Assembly: GCF_023078275.1 (NCBI RefSeq)
Contig: NC_062979.1
Coordinates: forward strand, 12,158,502 to 12,222,501
Reading direction: 5' to 3'
Length of the DNA stretch: 64,000 nt
From: Leguminivora glycinivorella
Lineage: Eukaryota > Arthropoda > Insecta > Lepidoptera > Tortricidae
A program made the translations under genes and the position numbers. The notes under the pieces are model-generated. The model made no database searches. It saw only the letters and a program-made list of their open reading frames with translations, and was not told where the DNA came from. Shown here in pieces: positions 33,258 through 45,441 of the stretch. Positions within the stretch are counted from its first letter, which is position 1. Each line of letters opens with the position of its first letter.

Positions 33258-34679
33258 CTGTATTACCATAACAAGACATGAAATTTGAATGTCCACAAAT
33301 CGAATAACCCGCCGGTGGCGTCCCGGAATTAAGTTATCCACTTTTTGCAAGAAAAGACGGACACGTTAACATATGAATATGACAAATTGTCCGGCGGCGG
33401 TCAGCCCGCGGAATATCCCGTGTCCGACGGAGTTTTACGGCACCCTAGGGACGGCGGGGGACCAACTTGAAAATTTTTCATTCCACTCGACTACTGGAGG
33501 AAGAAAAACGGTCAGGTCACTCGTCAAAACTGTTACAATTTCTCAGAAACAATAATGGGATAAAAAACGTGCCCCGCCTCTGGCCAGTGAAAAAGCTATT
33601 ATGGCTACTGTCAATGTTATTTATTTGGACGCTGCATGTTGAGAATTTTTTATTCTATCATGGGATTTCAAGTTTTATTGCCGATGGCAATCGAAGTTGA
33701 ATTGGGTACACCTGGGTTCTATTGGTTTAGGGACACTTTGTGGTTTCTGTGGTCAGATACAAATTGACAGGTGATATAATTTAACTTTACTTCCACTGGT
33801 TGCTATAACTTTGTTAACATATGAATATTGATTAATAAGCGTAATTTAAAACTGAAATGAAATTGTATAGCTCTAAATTTATCGTAACTAAAGTTTTGTA
33901 TCAAATATGGGACGACACTCAAATTCTGATAATAAACCATCTACATAAATACAACTTAAGCCACACCTAAATTATATATGTGCGTAGAAAAAATACTTTA
34001 TTTATATATTAACAATAAAAGTAGCTTATCATTTTTAGCCACACTAAGAACTAGGCGTACACACCCCTGTATTACAGAGACGAATATCGCGTTACCTATG
34101 ATACCTAAGGCGAAGATTTTTTTTTTAGGTCCATCTTAAAACTTGCCCCATAATTATAATTCCATACCCATCCCAAACAAAGAAAAGTAACCTAAACTCT
34201 AGCGTCTGTATCATAATGAAAGTAGTGATTTGTGTTCGCGCCGTAATTCCCAAATGGAATCAAGAAGAGTGCAGCCGTGGACCGAATTGCAAATACGCAT
34301 ATGTCGCGGGGTTTATTCCTTCGGCGGGATAGTTCGGATGCTGCCTCACGACCGGGAATGACATGGGAAGCAAAGTTAGATATAGTTTGAAAAGTAAAAC
34401 TGTTTTGTTGGGCAATGCATTCATATAATAAGTTACCTCCTTTGAGCAAAGTTAGATATAGTTTGAAAAGTAAAACTGTATTTGAGCTCTTATATTAATA
34501 TAACTTGACGTACCTCAATTAGTTCACTTATGTGTTGTCACTTTCTTATTAATCAAAGTACCTATATGAGAAAAAAAAAAGTGAAAATTATATGGAACGC
34601 TCATTTTGAAATTAGAACACTATGGTTTGTTTGGTATAAACTAGTGTGACGATTGAATGCAGTTCGTTGGATACTATCA
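33258..34679. other. Unannotated stretch with a 76-bp-period duplication
   Basis: GCAAAGTTAGATATAGTTTG with its following AAAAGTAAAACTGT occurs at 34370 and 34446 as a direct repeat. No gene is recognised. Confidence 0.45.
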
Positions 34680-35213
34680 GGGGCGGCTCACTCCGCGATT
34701 CCATCGCCGCGCTACAAGTACATGCGGGCGGCCGCGAGTTCGCGGCCTAACCAGGGGTGGCTCGCATTCACACAGAACGCACGTTCGCACTTTCTATTGT
34801 TACTATACGTCGCGAGTTTTTTTTAAGGTTCATATGCGATATCCGCGTGTGGAATGGCTAACATTGCTTAGTTAAATAAACATCATAAATAACTAGGACA
34901 ATCTTACACAGATCTACTATTGATTATGTCATTTTAGTCATTTATGTCCCACGAAAACGTTCAATAAGGCTTGTGACGTTGGAACTTAAACAAAAATATA
35001 TAAATACTGTATATACCTAGAAAGTACCCAAGATTTGAATATAACATTTTATCTGAGTATTCATTTTTTTTAGTCCATAGGCAACCCTAGCGTCCGACGC
35101 TGTGCACGTGCGGTTCGTTTCTTTGTAATCATTTTGTAGGCATTTAAAAAGGCGGCATTTCGTGAACATCAAAGCAGTGGGCCTTCTGTACTTGTACTAT
35201 TATATATTCTGTG
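34680..35213 (+). repeat. ~500-bp dispersed repeat, copy 2
   Basis: Aligns with 17507-18001 in the same orientation; shared blocks are given there. This copy is longer by insertions around 34840-34940. Confidence 0.75.
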
Positions 35214-35940
35214 ATACTATACAAAGAATCTTATAAATAAAATCTATGAGTTGGTAGAGACCTAACTATACCTATATAAGTACTATATCAGTGTCATCAC
35301 CATTTATGTATGTATGTATGGTAACGATTTAACCATTTCGTTAGGTGACTTCGCGATCTACAAATTCAAATAAATTGAATACAATCAAAATATACGTATA
35401 CGTTCGTTTAATTTTAACACAGTATGGGAAAGTAACTTTTGATTGAGCTACATTAATTTATAAATATTTCATTTCTCCTACCAATCAGTCCATCCTCTAA
35501 AATTCTAAATTCATTCCGCTTGGCTCCGTCCGATGCGTCCCAATATAAATGTAAATACGCGCGTGAAATATGATGGTTATAATTGGTTTATTGCACTTAC
35601 GACTCCGCCTCAACTGTTGTGCGTATGCTAATTTCTGATGAGTTCGAATGAATACTCGTTGAGGTGTTCGGAATTTGGATTGATGTTTGTTTTAGTGACA
35701 AAAATCTGTATTTTCATCAGACGTTACTTTGGTACCTCGCTAACTCGGAATAGATTAAATATATTGATCTATCTTATAAGCTATTATAATTTTATCCATT
35801 TGAGTGCCTTTTATTAAAACAAACTCATGTCATATTTAGGATAAATATTATTACTAAAAACAGTGACAAAAAGTTATCTACCTAGGTATTCCTTGGCTGA
35901 AGATTTTATATACTTAAGCAGGTATATTCTTTGTTACTAG
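35214..35940. other. Unannotated stretch
   Basis: No supportable feature apart from a short ATGT run near 35306. Confidence 0.4.
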
Positions 35941-36129
35941 ACTCTTCAAAGAGCAAAACATCGTGTGGAAACCGGACTAATTCCAATAAGGCCTTCGGGT
36001 TGGAAGGTCAGATGGCAGTCGCTTTAGTAAAACTCGTGCCTATGCCAAAATCTTGTGATTAGTTGTTAAAGCGGACCCCAGGCTCCCATGAGCCGTGACG
36101 AATGCCATGATAACGCAAGCAGGATGATG
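35941..36129 (+). mobile_element. (GAT)n retroposon, 5'-truncated copy
   Basis: Contains GTGGAAACCGGACTAATTCC, GGTCAGATGGCAGTCGCTTT, CCCAGGCTCCCATGAGCCGT and ends AGGATGATGA. Same family as 15626-16754; lacks the 5' block GGTTCCCACCAATGAG. Confidence 0.8.
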
Positions 36130-36153
36130 AGACTCGTTATAAATATTTCCAAA

Positions 36154-36332
36154 CTAGCTTTTGGCCGCGGCTTCGCTTGCGTTAGAAAGAGACAAAAAGT
36201 AACATATGTCACTCTCCATCCCTTCCATTATCTCCACTTAAAAAATCACGTCAATACGTAGCTCCGTTTTGTCGTGAAAGACGGACAAACAAACAGACAC
36301 ACACACTTTCCCATTTATAATATTAGTATGGT
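36154..36332 (-). mobile_element. Non-autonomous Helitron, copy 2
   Basis: About 179 bp, closely similar to 17115-17298. The CTAG end with its preceding GCGAAGCCGCGGCCAAAAG hairpin is intact. The opposite end has ACCATACT where TCCATACT is expected, a point change at the terminus. Confidence 0.8.
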
Positions 36333-36395
36333 TAAGTACGCTTTACTTATTAGCTTATTACCATCATAATCCTTTTAGAATTACAATTCACTACA

Positions 36396-36929
36396 AAAAC
36401 CGGCCAAGAGCGTGTCGGGCCACGCTCAGTGTAGGGTTCCGTAGTATTTCGTATTTTTCTCAAAAACTACTGAACCTATCAAGTTCAAAACAATTTTCCT
36501 AGAAAGACTTTATAAAGTTCTACTTTTGTGATTTTTTCATATTTTTTAAACATATGGTTCAAAAGTTAGAGGGGACGCACTTTTTTTCCTTTAGGAGCGA
36601 TTATTTCCGAAAATATTAATATTATCAAAAAACGATTTTAGTAAACCCTTATTCATTTTTAAATACCTATCCAACAATATATCACACGTTGGGGTTGAAA
36701 TGAAAAAAAAAAAATATCAGCCCCCACTTTACATGTAGGGGGGGTACTCTAATAAAACATTTTTTTCCATTTTTTATTTTTGCACTTTGTTGGCGTGATT
36801 GATATACATATTAGTACCAAATTTCAGCTTTCTAGTGCTTTCGGTTACTGAGATTATCTGCGGACGGACGGACGGACAGACAGACATGGCGAAACTATAA
36901 GGGTTCCTAGTTGACTACGGAACCCTAAA
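36396..36929. mobile_element. Dispersed element with AGGGTTCCGTAG inverted ends, copy 2
   Basis: Near-identical to 13143-13691 along its length, but with a shorter GGAC run (about 36861-36877) and small indels in poly(G) and poly(A) tracts. Non-coding. Confidence 0.8.
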
Positions 36930-37459
36930 AAGGTGGGAGAAGGATACTTATCTAACGCAAACTTTCCATTGTAACTGTAAACTAAACTAAACAAATTAAC
37001 CAATGTTTTTGCCCGCGCTCATAAATATTCAAAGTTACACGAGACGGCTCATTTAGGACTTGGCCCTCTTTTTGCATTATTGGCTTATCCACCAGAGGGT
37101 TGTTGGATCGACTTGGACCAGTGGATTCCATTGCTGTCGCTTGCCGAGAACGAATCAGAATCAGAAGCACCAGTGTAAGCTGGTCTTTAGATCGGATCTG
37201 GACACGTCTCGTACATACAAGACAGTTAAATGAAGGTGTGACATTCTCGATTATAAGTTATAATTATCGCCGAAGAAATTGGTTAAATTGGTTATTTCTT
37301 TCTTTAAAATAAAACACAAAATTATGAAGAAAGCGTAGGTACTAGGTACATGCTACTGCTACTGCTATTTCAAAAGGTTGTGAATTGTACATAAATGCGT
37401 TTGCTCGCAGTCGTGAATGTCATAATCGAACGAACTGATTAACGTCACTGATCAGGGTA
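36930..37459. other. Unannotated stretch
   Basis: No gene or element is recognised. Confidence 0.4.
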
Positions 37460-37574
37460 CAGTCACTGGCATAAGTAAGTGATGATTTCTGTACCTTGTC
37501 ACTTTAACGTCGTGTGTGAAATGTCGTACAAGCGAGAAGGTACAGAAATCATCACTTATTTATGCCGGTGACTG
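37460..37574. mobile_element. TA-flanked MITE, CAGTCACTGG ends, copy 1
   Basis: 115 bp with inverted ends CAGTCACTGGCATAA and TTATGCCGGTGACTG, each followed inward by AGTGATGATTTCTGTACC or its complement, and TA on both flanks. A second copy is at 52631-52760. Confidence 0.85.
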
Positions 37575-39377
37575 TACCCAATACCGACTGCGAAATTTAA
37601 AATATAATTTAGTGTTAGTTTTAATGGTTTTACACGGTTTAGATAAACTGACCAGTTGATTAGGAACTAGGGCTTACATTACACTGGTTTTCGCAGAAAC
37701 TAGAGTCAGCCATGCCGTTGTAACTTATGATAATAAGATCAATGCCGTTAATGGACCAGTTTTTTATTAATTACAGGGAAAGTGGAAAAAAGCATCGACA
37801 AGAGATTTTTTTTTCTATTTATAAATTTTACACGTGTTTCTTTTTCTACTAATAATTTTAATCTGTGTATTTAATCAAATTTTAAACAGTATAATCGGTA
37901 GAGTAGCTACTTGTTTTATGTTAATTTCATTGTAATAACAAAATAGTATTATGTTATTACTGATGAGGATGGGCAGCTTCACGGTATGAGGTGTCGTCAA
38001 ATGATTGACACGAGTAGTAGGTAAAGTAATGAATTCAATCAATCCATTTATTGTATAAAGGTGGTATATAAAGGTGTTTTATACATGAACATGTCATGTT
38101 TGGGTTGTCGCTGACCAAGCAATATGCGTTATGTCGCAGTAAACCATTGTGTTACTGCTAAACATGGAAAGTGGCTAATATGCCATTACATCATGTTTTC
38201 GTTACTAAAGGTACTTTAATAACTATTTATATATTTTTTTTGTACGAAGCGAACGATGAGATACGAAATTTAGTTAGTGATACAAAGTCGACTGTTTTAG
38301 GCTGCCGAACTCTTTTGCTGTAAACTCATAGCATTTGCCGAAATGAAGACCTCATTTCAGAAAAACTATAGTTCTACAAATATCAAACCTTTTTTGATGG
38401 GATTGACAAACAAAAGCATTTAAAAGATATGAGAGTAGCAAAGCCGAGGAGAGATTGCCTCTCTCAACCTCATCCCTTCGGTTTCCTAACAACGTTAATC
38501 CTTCCAAAACGTATCCTGTTCACGTCTGATTGCACGTAACACACGATCGGCAGTCACGGTGCAAACACTCACACATTCACTATAGATCTGGTCATTTATA
38601 TTGTCGCAAGAATTTCACAAATCATAACTTTCAATCACATGACAATACGAACTAAAACACGCGTCTTCTTAAATGACATGATGTGATGTCCTCGTGAGTC
38701 CCAGGCCAATTTTTCTGATATTGAATTTGGGACTTTCTTTTATTTCTATAAGAATTCAAAACTAGAAAACAATCTGTACTTTTAAAAGTACACCGGAAAC
38801 CGGAACTTATAAGGCTAGCACCGACTATTGTACCCCTGACCCCTTATAGCCTATATTTGTTACGAATATAGGAACCAAGATATTTTATAGTAGTTAAAAA
38901 AATAGGATACATTGTTTGGTGAATAGATATACTCGTAGGCTCCACGGGGATTCATTATTGCCCGGAACTGTAGTTTACCGGCCCACATACCAATGAATAC
39001 ACCAATTACCTATACCAAATAAATGTACCTAAGCTCTAATTTAACTTTCAGCAATGTAAGAACCAGAAATGAAGTTTTTTTATTTATTTTGTACAGGCAA
39101 AATGATTTCCTATATTTCGTTAAAATGTACAGTTTTATGCAGGGAAAATTACGTAGGTATCGTTGCAATCATCGAATTGTGACTTTTACGCGTTCTAGGC
39201 GCAACGTTGAGTTTAGTCTTGAAACAACCGACAAAATCTTGTTCACGCGTGTTCTTGTTATTATCAATATTATGATGAATTAATGCTCGTAATGCTCAGG
39301 AACTACATTTGAACGACAAGTTATTATAGAAAAGTCGTCCTCTTGGAAATTACCCAAACCAATTCTTACGAAGTCTT
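37575..39377. other. Unannotated stretch
   Basis: No gene, RNA or complete element is recognised in 1.8 kb. Confidence 0.4.
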
Positions 39378-39640
39378 GACGACCGGTCTGGCGCAGTCGA
39401 TAGTGACCCTGCCTGCTGCGCCGCGGTCCCGGGTTCGAATCCCGGTAAGGGCATTTATTTGTGTGATGAGCACAGATATTTGTTCCTGAGTCATGGATGT
39501 TTTCTACGTATATAAGTATTTATAAATATTATATATTATATATATATCGTTACCCACAACACAAGCCTTCTTGAGCTTACCGTGGGCCTCAGTCAATCTG
39601 TGTAAGAATGACCTATAATATTTATTTATTTATTTATTTA
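39378..39640 (+). mobile_element. tRNA-derived SINE, free copy
   Basis: About 263 bp. The tRNA-like head GACGACCGGTCTGGCGCAGT has a box A, and GGTTCGAATCC (39432-39442) is a perfect box B. It is followed by a conserved body (GGGCATTTATTTGTGTGATG, GAGCACAGATATTTGTTCCT) and an (ATTT)n tail. Pol III transcription is expected; mobilisation relies on a partner LINE. A second copy is at 57177-57434. Confidence 0.9.
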
Positions 39641-42600
39641 CCAGTATATTTGACTGCTTACTTATTTTGGAAACAGTAATTTATACGACTATTCAACAAT
39701 AAACTTGCACTTGCAACACTTGCGCATCCAATTATCATAAAATATCACATGATATCATAAAACATAACATTATAACACTAGCATAATCAGCTGCATTGTT
39801 GCAGAATGACGGAGGGCGGGCGTTAATAATAGTAATAATTCATTTCGCAGCGGGAGGCGCGATTTGTACAAATTGTATGACATGTGGGCTGTTGAAATCG
39901 ATAGGATTGGATATGTTAGAAATAATAAAAAAGTAAACAAAATTATCGGCACAAATGCAGACATAATATAGCTTCTTATAAGGGGACGATTGCACGTTTC
40001 GTGCGACGTGCTACTAGCTACGTCAGGTTAATTAAATTTTTTTATTAATAAACCTAACTAAATTATCAAAAGTAAATATTTAGGTATCTTATATGTAAGC
40101 GTGCTCAACCATAGACCGCATCATCACTTACCATCAGGTGTGATCGTGATCAAACGTATACCTATTCAAACTTAAAAAAAAGAAATTACAGGCACCGACC
40201 TTTTTAAATAGAAGACGACTTGAGATATGATTGCAGATTGAGGATGTAAGTTTTATTTTCAATTTAGAACCATTATTTAAATACATTGTTTGATCGTAGT
40301 TACAGTTATGTTAAGTGCTTTGATACATACATACATACTTACATATAATCACGCCTGTATCCCATAAAGAGGTAGGCAGAGCACAAGAACTACTAAGTTT
40401 CAGTGCCATTATTGGCAAAAAGGGATTGAAAGAAATCCAAATTGTGACAAGTCCTTTGATATAGACTTAAATTACCCCTTAACCATTAATAATCAGCACA
40501 AGAATACTTTACAAGCATTGATTTTTGCCTAGTCCAATAATGAAACCAACATTTTCAGTCAGCCTACAATTTCCTACAATTTAAATTTTTCCACGACAAG
40601 CTGTATAGATTAACACCATCATAAAATAATATAAAATAAATAAAATAACGGTTACCTTTACGTCATATAATTTCAATGTTTCCTTTGTGCTCTAATAAAC
40701 ATGTTTCTCTTATAGCTCTTCCCATAAGCAAATCTCTTAAGAGCAGTGCACATTTTCCGGGCCGGTTAACAGAATTAAGGCAAGCCACGTGCGTGCTGGT
40801 AATCGGTATTAGATCAGAATTTAAAGCCGCACGCACATGCCGGCTTACGAGAGCGCCCTTTAACAAACTGTGTGCGTTACCGTGGTAGGACTGCCGGGGG
40901 ACCATTTTTTAGGTTTATAGTCTGAGTAAATCGTACTTCATTTTAATACTGTTTGTACATAATATTATATTAATGCGTTAGTAGATGTGATAGTTACCAA
41001 ATAAGGTTCCATTGTTACCTTTCATAAATCAACATTTCATTTTATTCTTGAAGTGTGAATAAATAAGCTTCAAAGTTTGCATCACTTAGTGGATAAGACA
41101 TCTGTCATAAAAAAAGCGTACGGATACTTTATCCACGGGATTGATAAAATTAGACTTTCTTGTCATAAAAATAAGGTTGGACTCCCTCTAATGCAGGTAA
41201 CTTATAAAACAAACTATGATATATCCGAATGTTCCTAGTGTTAAATAAAAGTTTACCTGACCTGAAGAGAATAATAACACGTATTGCGTCATACAGACAA
41301 ATACTATAAATTAAAAATCCTGGGAACTTTTGAGTTCAACTTTGTCTACACAATAACAGACAATTTAATACACAGTCCATAATAAAATATTACGTGAAAA
41401 TCGTCCCACCCACAATCATCATATAATTAAAAGACAATAGTAGATTTTGATAAAGACATTTTCATGCAGATGAATGTTTATGCGTAACTTCGTCTGCTCT
41501 GTAAAATAACTCGCATACCAGCCCCGCTGCAACAACGCACATTATAAAAATGAACATTCGATGCTCAAGTGTAACACAAGTAGGCTCACATATGGTAAGG
41601 CTAATTCGGACGGGGGCGAAATAAAAACCAAATTAGGGGATGATGCAACACCCCTTCGATTTCTGATAGATTCCATTACGGCGCAGTAGCTTTTGAGCTA
41701 GCATAGCTAATGAGATGACGAGATAATGGAGTGGTGTATGTGTAGTACAAGATATATGAGGGATTAGAAGTTCTCATATTGGTTGCACTCTTAAAATATG
41801 CATGGTGTTATATATGAGAGTGTACATGCCTTAATGCACTTTGCCTCAAAATTTACGTATGTACGTTATGGTCGCTCTCAATTAGTAAGTCAAAGACGCC
41901 TACTCTTTTTAAGACAGTATAGTATAATAACATATTATTATACAGCCAAAAATTCAGGTATTTATACACCCCTGTAACACGAGTTCTAGGTTGTAACAAA
42001 TTACAGTTGTATTCGAACTAACAACTTTCGACAGCTGAAGATGCAGGCCGCCATTCGCAGATTTCGTCACTTTTAGTTATCTATTTCAAGTTGTGTATTT
42101 TGGTATGTTTGTGTTTTAACACAAAAAAGTGTTCCACGTTTATGTGCTTTCTTCCAAAGTACAAGGTTTATGCTTATGTAGAATAGGCACTTTTGTTGGT
42201 AAATCCCAAATGTTCAAATGAGACGAACCTTTGTTCTTACCTTATAACTAATCACGTACTAAATAAGAAGACTAACTGTAGCAAGTAATACGGGTAACTG
42301 ATTTCTTACAATACTTATTGTGTATTTAGATATATCTATGTATAAGAACAAAACTTCCGCTCGGAAACATCTTGAACTCCCATAAAAACAACATCAACAA
42401 TCACATGTTCTTTCAACCCTCCGAATTTTTCGGTACTTTGCATAACAAACATGGTCTTATCAACCCATTACTTACCGTAACGTCATTGTAACTTCCAGAG
42501 CCCGTATCTGATCATCGAACAGCATTAAAGTACCGACGTGTTTAATCTATAATGCTGCTTATCGCAATATTTTCCATTTCCGGCGCCAGCGTCGGCGGGG

Positions 42601-43039
42601 CATCGTCAGGGGAAATAAGCAAGCCTGAGTTTCACTTTGTTTTTTTTTTCCGGGAAATTTTTCGTACTTTCCTCTTCGTTTACACTTACAACATTTACCG
42701 GTGTTAGGCGATTGTTACCTGCATTCCGTTCTGAATTAAATATGGAACCCGGCAAAGGGTGAAGCGTCTGGATTTGCATTTGTTTGCAACAAAGGATCCC
42801 GTTTAAGTTGGGAATCGAGGGAATTGCAGCTTTGATTGTCTTTTTTTGATTTTGGCGATTTGGGTATTCCTTTGTTTTTGCTTAGGCTGAACATGTTTGT
42901 TGTTATTGTTTGCTCCTTATAAAAACCTATGTATACTTAGTTCAGACTGTTTCATTTCAAACATAGAAATAATATTAGGTATTTTTGTTTAAAATTTTAA
43001 GTGCAGCAGTGCCCTAACAGGGATTGCGATAAAAGTCCT
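39641..43039. other. Largely unannotated stretch
   Basis: Apart from the repeat at 40324-40451, no gene is recognised. At 41081-41110 the words CATCACTTAGTGGATAAGAC and ATCTGTCA resemble one arm of the MITE at 43040-43181 and may be a degraded copy. Confidence 0.4.
40324..40451 (+). repeat. Probable dispersed repeat with ATAC-run start
   Basis: Starts in an ATAC repeat and continues TAATCACGCCTGTATCCCAT, GAGGTAGGCAGAGCAC and CTACTAAGTTTCAGTGCCA. I recall this as a recurrent lepidopteran sequence, but there is no second copy in the window to confirm it. Confidence 0.4.
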
Positions 43040-43181
43040 GCCAGCGTATCATCCTTCTAATTTTATCACTTATCGACGTGGATAAGACTTCTGTCACGCT
43101 TTGGCAAGTATGTTAGTGTGAGAGTGACAGATGTCTTATCCACATGCATAAGTGATAAAATTGGAAGCATGGTACGCCGGC
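43040..43181. mobile_element. MITE with GCCRGCGTAYC ends and long arms
   Basis: Imperfect inverted arms of about 55 bp: GCCAGCGTATCATCC...CTAATTTTATCACTTAT...GTGGATAAGACTTCTGTCAC on the left, and the complement on the right (GTGACAGATGTCTTATCCAC...GGTACGCCGGC). No coding capacity; target duplication not clear. Confidence 0.75.
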
Positions 43182-43570
43182 TGTTTAGTCATAAGATATA
43201 TTCTAAACCACAAAAGCAAGATTACTATACATATACATTATACTACTTATGTGATATTTTATATATTACTCACTTGAATTAACTATATTCAAGTGAGTAA
43301 TAAGAAAATACTGACCCAGAAAACTGCAAATAAAAATGTCAGTGATTCAACAAATGGTCTCTTGAAACAAAACAATTAAATACTTAAATTTTCGTATTTA
43401 TTAAATCTCCGAATCTACTATGTATGTATGTATGTATGTATAAGCTTTATTGTACATAAAGGAAACAAAAGAGACACAGTTACAGAGTCAGTAATATACA
43501 ATGTAGGCGGACTTATCCCTTAATGCTATGCTGGTGGGAGAGAAAAGAATCGTGATACATAAACATACAG

Positions 43571-43724
43571 GGTACGTAGCCGAATGGCACAAACGCTCAC
43601 GAAACGAAACGCTCGTAGATATCTATCTCTATCGCTCTTGCGTATTGGCGCGACAGAGCCAGACTACCTTTCGCGGCGTTTCGTTTTCGTTTCGCGTCGT
43701 AGAAATGCCATTCGGCTACGGCAC
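43571..43724 (+). mobile_element. CGTAGCCGAATGGC MITE, copy C
   Basis: 154 bp; left end GGTACGTAGCCGAATGGC, right end GCCATTCGGCTACGGCAC, flanked by CAG (43568-43570 and 43725-43727). The two frames overlapping it (43528-43734 and 43584-43877) recur in the other copies only as shared DNA, not as conserved genes. Confidence 0.88.
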
Positions 43725-45134
43725 CAGACTCTAAAAAGCTGTCTCGCTAAAATAAACTCAACTGAAACATTAGCAGTATGTATATACTGGTATTATTACA
43801 TAACACAAATATTGAGTATTATCCGCAATTTAGTTGAGCCACGTCGAGCTCCAATATCCAGGTATCGGTGTCGGTAATTAGTTAATGCTCGCTCATCTTC
43901 GATAATTTATTGAGACGGAGCGCCCGACTCAGGCGCAGGGGAATAGACGGCGGCGAAAAACTCAACCAAAATATTAATGCATCCAGCTCTATGGTAAGTA
44001 TTGGCGGGAGTTTGTAGAGCGATGGCGTGTTATTGATACTTGTGATTTTTTTTAAGTAGCTTTGTTTACGTAGTGTCTCTACGTAAGTTACGTAGTAGCT
44101 GATAAGAGCCGACATTTTTGTCGAATTTATTTGAAATAATACAATTAGAATTTATTTTCGTAATTATTTAAGACTTGTTCTTGTCTGTGACTGCTTACCA
44201 TCAGGCGGGCTTTATTCTAGTTTACCACCGTACGGTGTCAAAAAAAAGTTTTTTGACTTATTATTATTATTTAATCGACATTCATTCTACAGGATATGTG
44301 TAGCGTTTCATATTTTATAACCGATTTCCACATCTCAAAAGGTTATGAAATCCATAGCATGTATAGTTAAAATGATATTACAAAGCTCATAAATATATCT
44401 GGTAAATCGTAGTATTCGTAGTACCTACTCGTAGATGCTTCTTCGACAAATTGAATTCGATAATTCTTGTCGGCTCTTATATTCGAACAAAAAAATACAG
44501 ATAACCTTTTTCCATTTTTAGATGTTAGCTCTCCGATTTTTAGGTTTTAAGCCATGTTCGTTTTGACAAGTACCAAGATCACTCGTCCTTCGTTTAACTT
44601 CAATACAGTCTCACCGCTCTGGATTAATCAGGGATTGTTTCATTCCGTGAAAAATGTCGCCGTCAGCGCGTAATAACCTGTGATGCATCGCCGTTGCTTT
44701 ATTTACAACGTCTTTTGTAACGACTGGCTGGAAAGTTCCGTTCCACAGATAAAATATATTGTTCTGCATTTGTTTTAATTTTTGTACATAAAACTTCGTT
44801 TTGAGAATCATGTATTGTGTTTTAGAAATACGTGTGTTTTGTTTTGTGAATTCTTTTGCAGGTTGGCAGCTTTGAATCGTGTTTTTAACACTTTTTTACC
44901 CAAAAGGTAGTCTTGCTTCTTCTGCGTCACGAAAAAGCAGTGTGAATTATTTATTGAGTGTTTTGTGGTAACTTCATAGTTTTGGCTTTATCAAAGAACT
45001 GAAATAAGTTTTGCAGTGGTAACTTTATCGATTTAAGTGGTTTAATTCATAATAAAAATGAAATACTTACTGCTTATATATTTAAAGTTCTTCTTAAGCT
45101 AATCGTATAGCCGTAGCACTACTACGGCATAGAG
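43725..45134. other. Unannotated stretch
   Basis: A fragment TTACCATCAGGCGGGCTTTA near 44196 belongs to the short repeat at 18130/22805. No gene is recognised. Confidence 0.4.
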
Positions 45135-45441
45135 GGGCCATTTTTGTTGGGCCAAAGTTGTCCATCCCACTTTTTTTGGATTTGAAATTTTTTATGTGGC
45201 TTTCACTCAGAATTACACGTGAGCTCTTTCAATCCGTATGAGAAAAAAAGTGTCCCAAGGTTTTTTTCATTCCGTTACCATTTTTGCATACATTTTGTAT
45301 GGCGGTAACGGAATGTAAGGTTTGAAAAATGTATGGAAAGCTTGAGACATTTTTTTTCTCGTATCAGGATCGAAAGACCTCGCGATTCTGAGTATGAATC
45401 GCGTAAAAAATAGGTACCCATGTTACAAAAAAAAATGGCCC
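45135..45441. mobile_element. Long-armed foldback MITE
   Basis: About 307 bp that is one long imperfect palindrome. Ends are GGGCCATTTTTGTT and AAAAAAAAATGGCCC; inner matches include CTTTCAATCCGTATGAGAAA / TTTCTCGTATCAGGATCGAAAG and CATTCCGTTACC / GGTAACGGAATG around the centre CATACATTTTGTATG. The minus frame at 45275-45493 lies wholly within it and is not a gene. Confidence 0.8.

Noticed and set aside
39378..39450. tRNA gene at the head of the SINE
   Set aside because: Box A and B are present, but the cloverleaf is incomplete and the sequence continues into the SINE body and tail.
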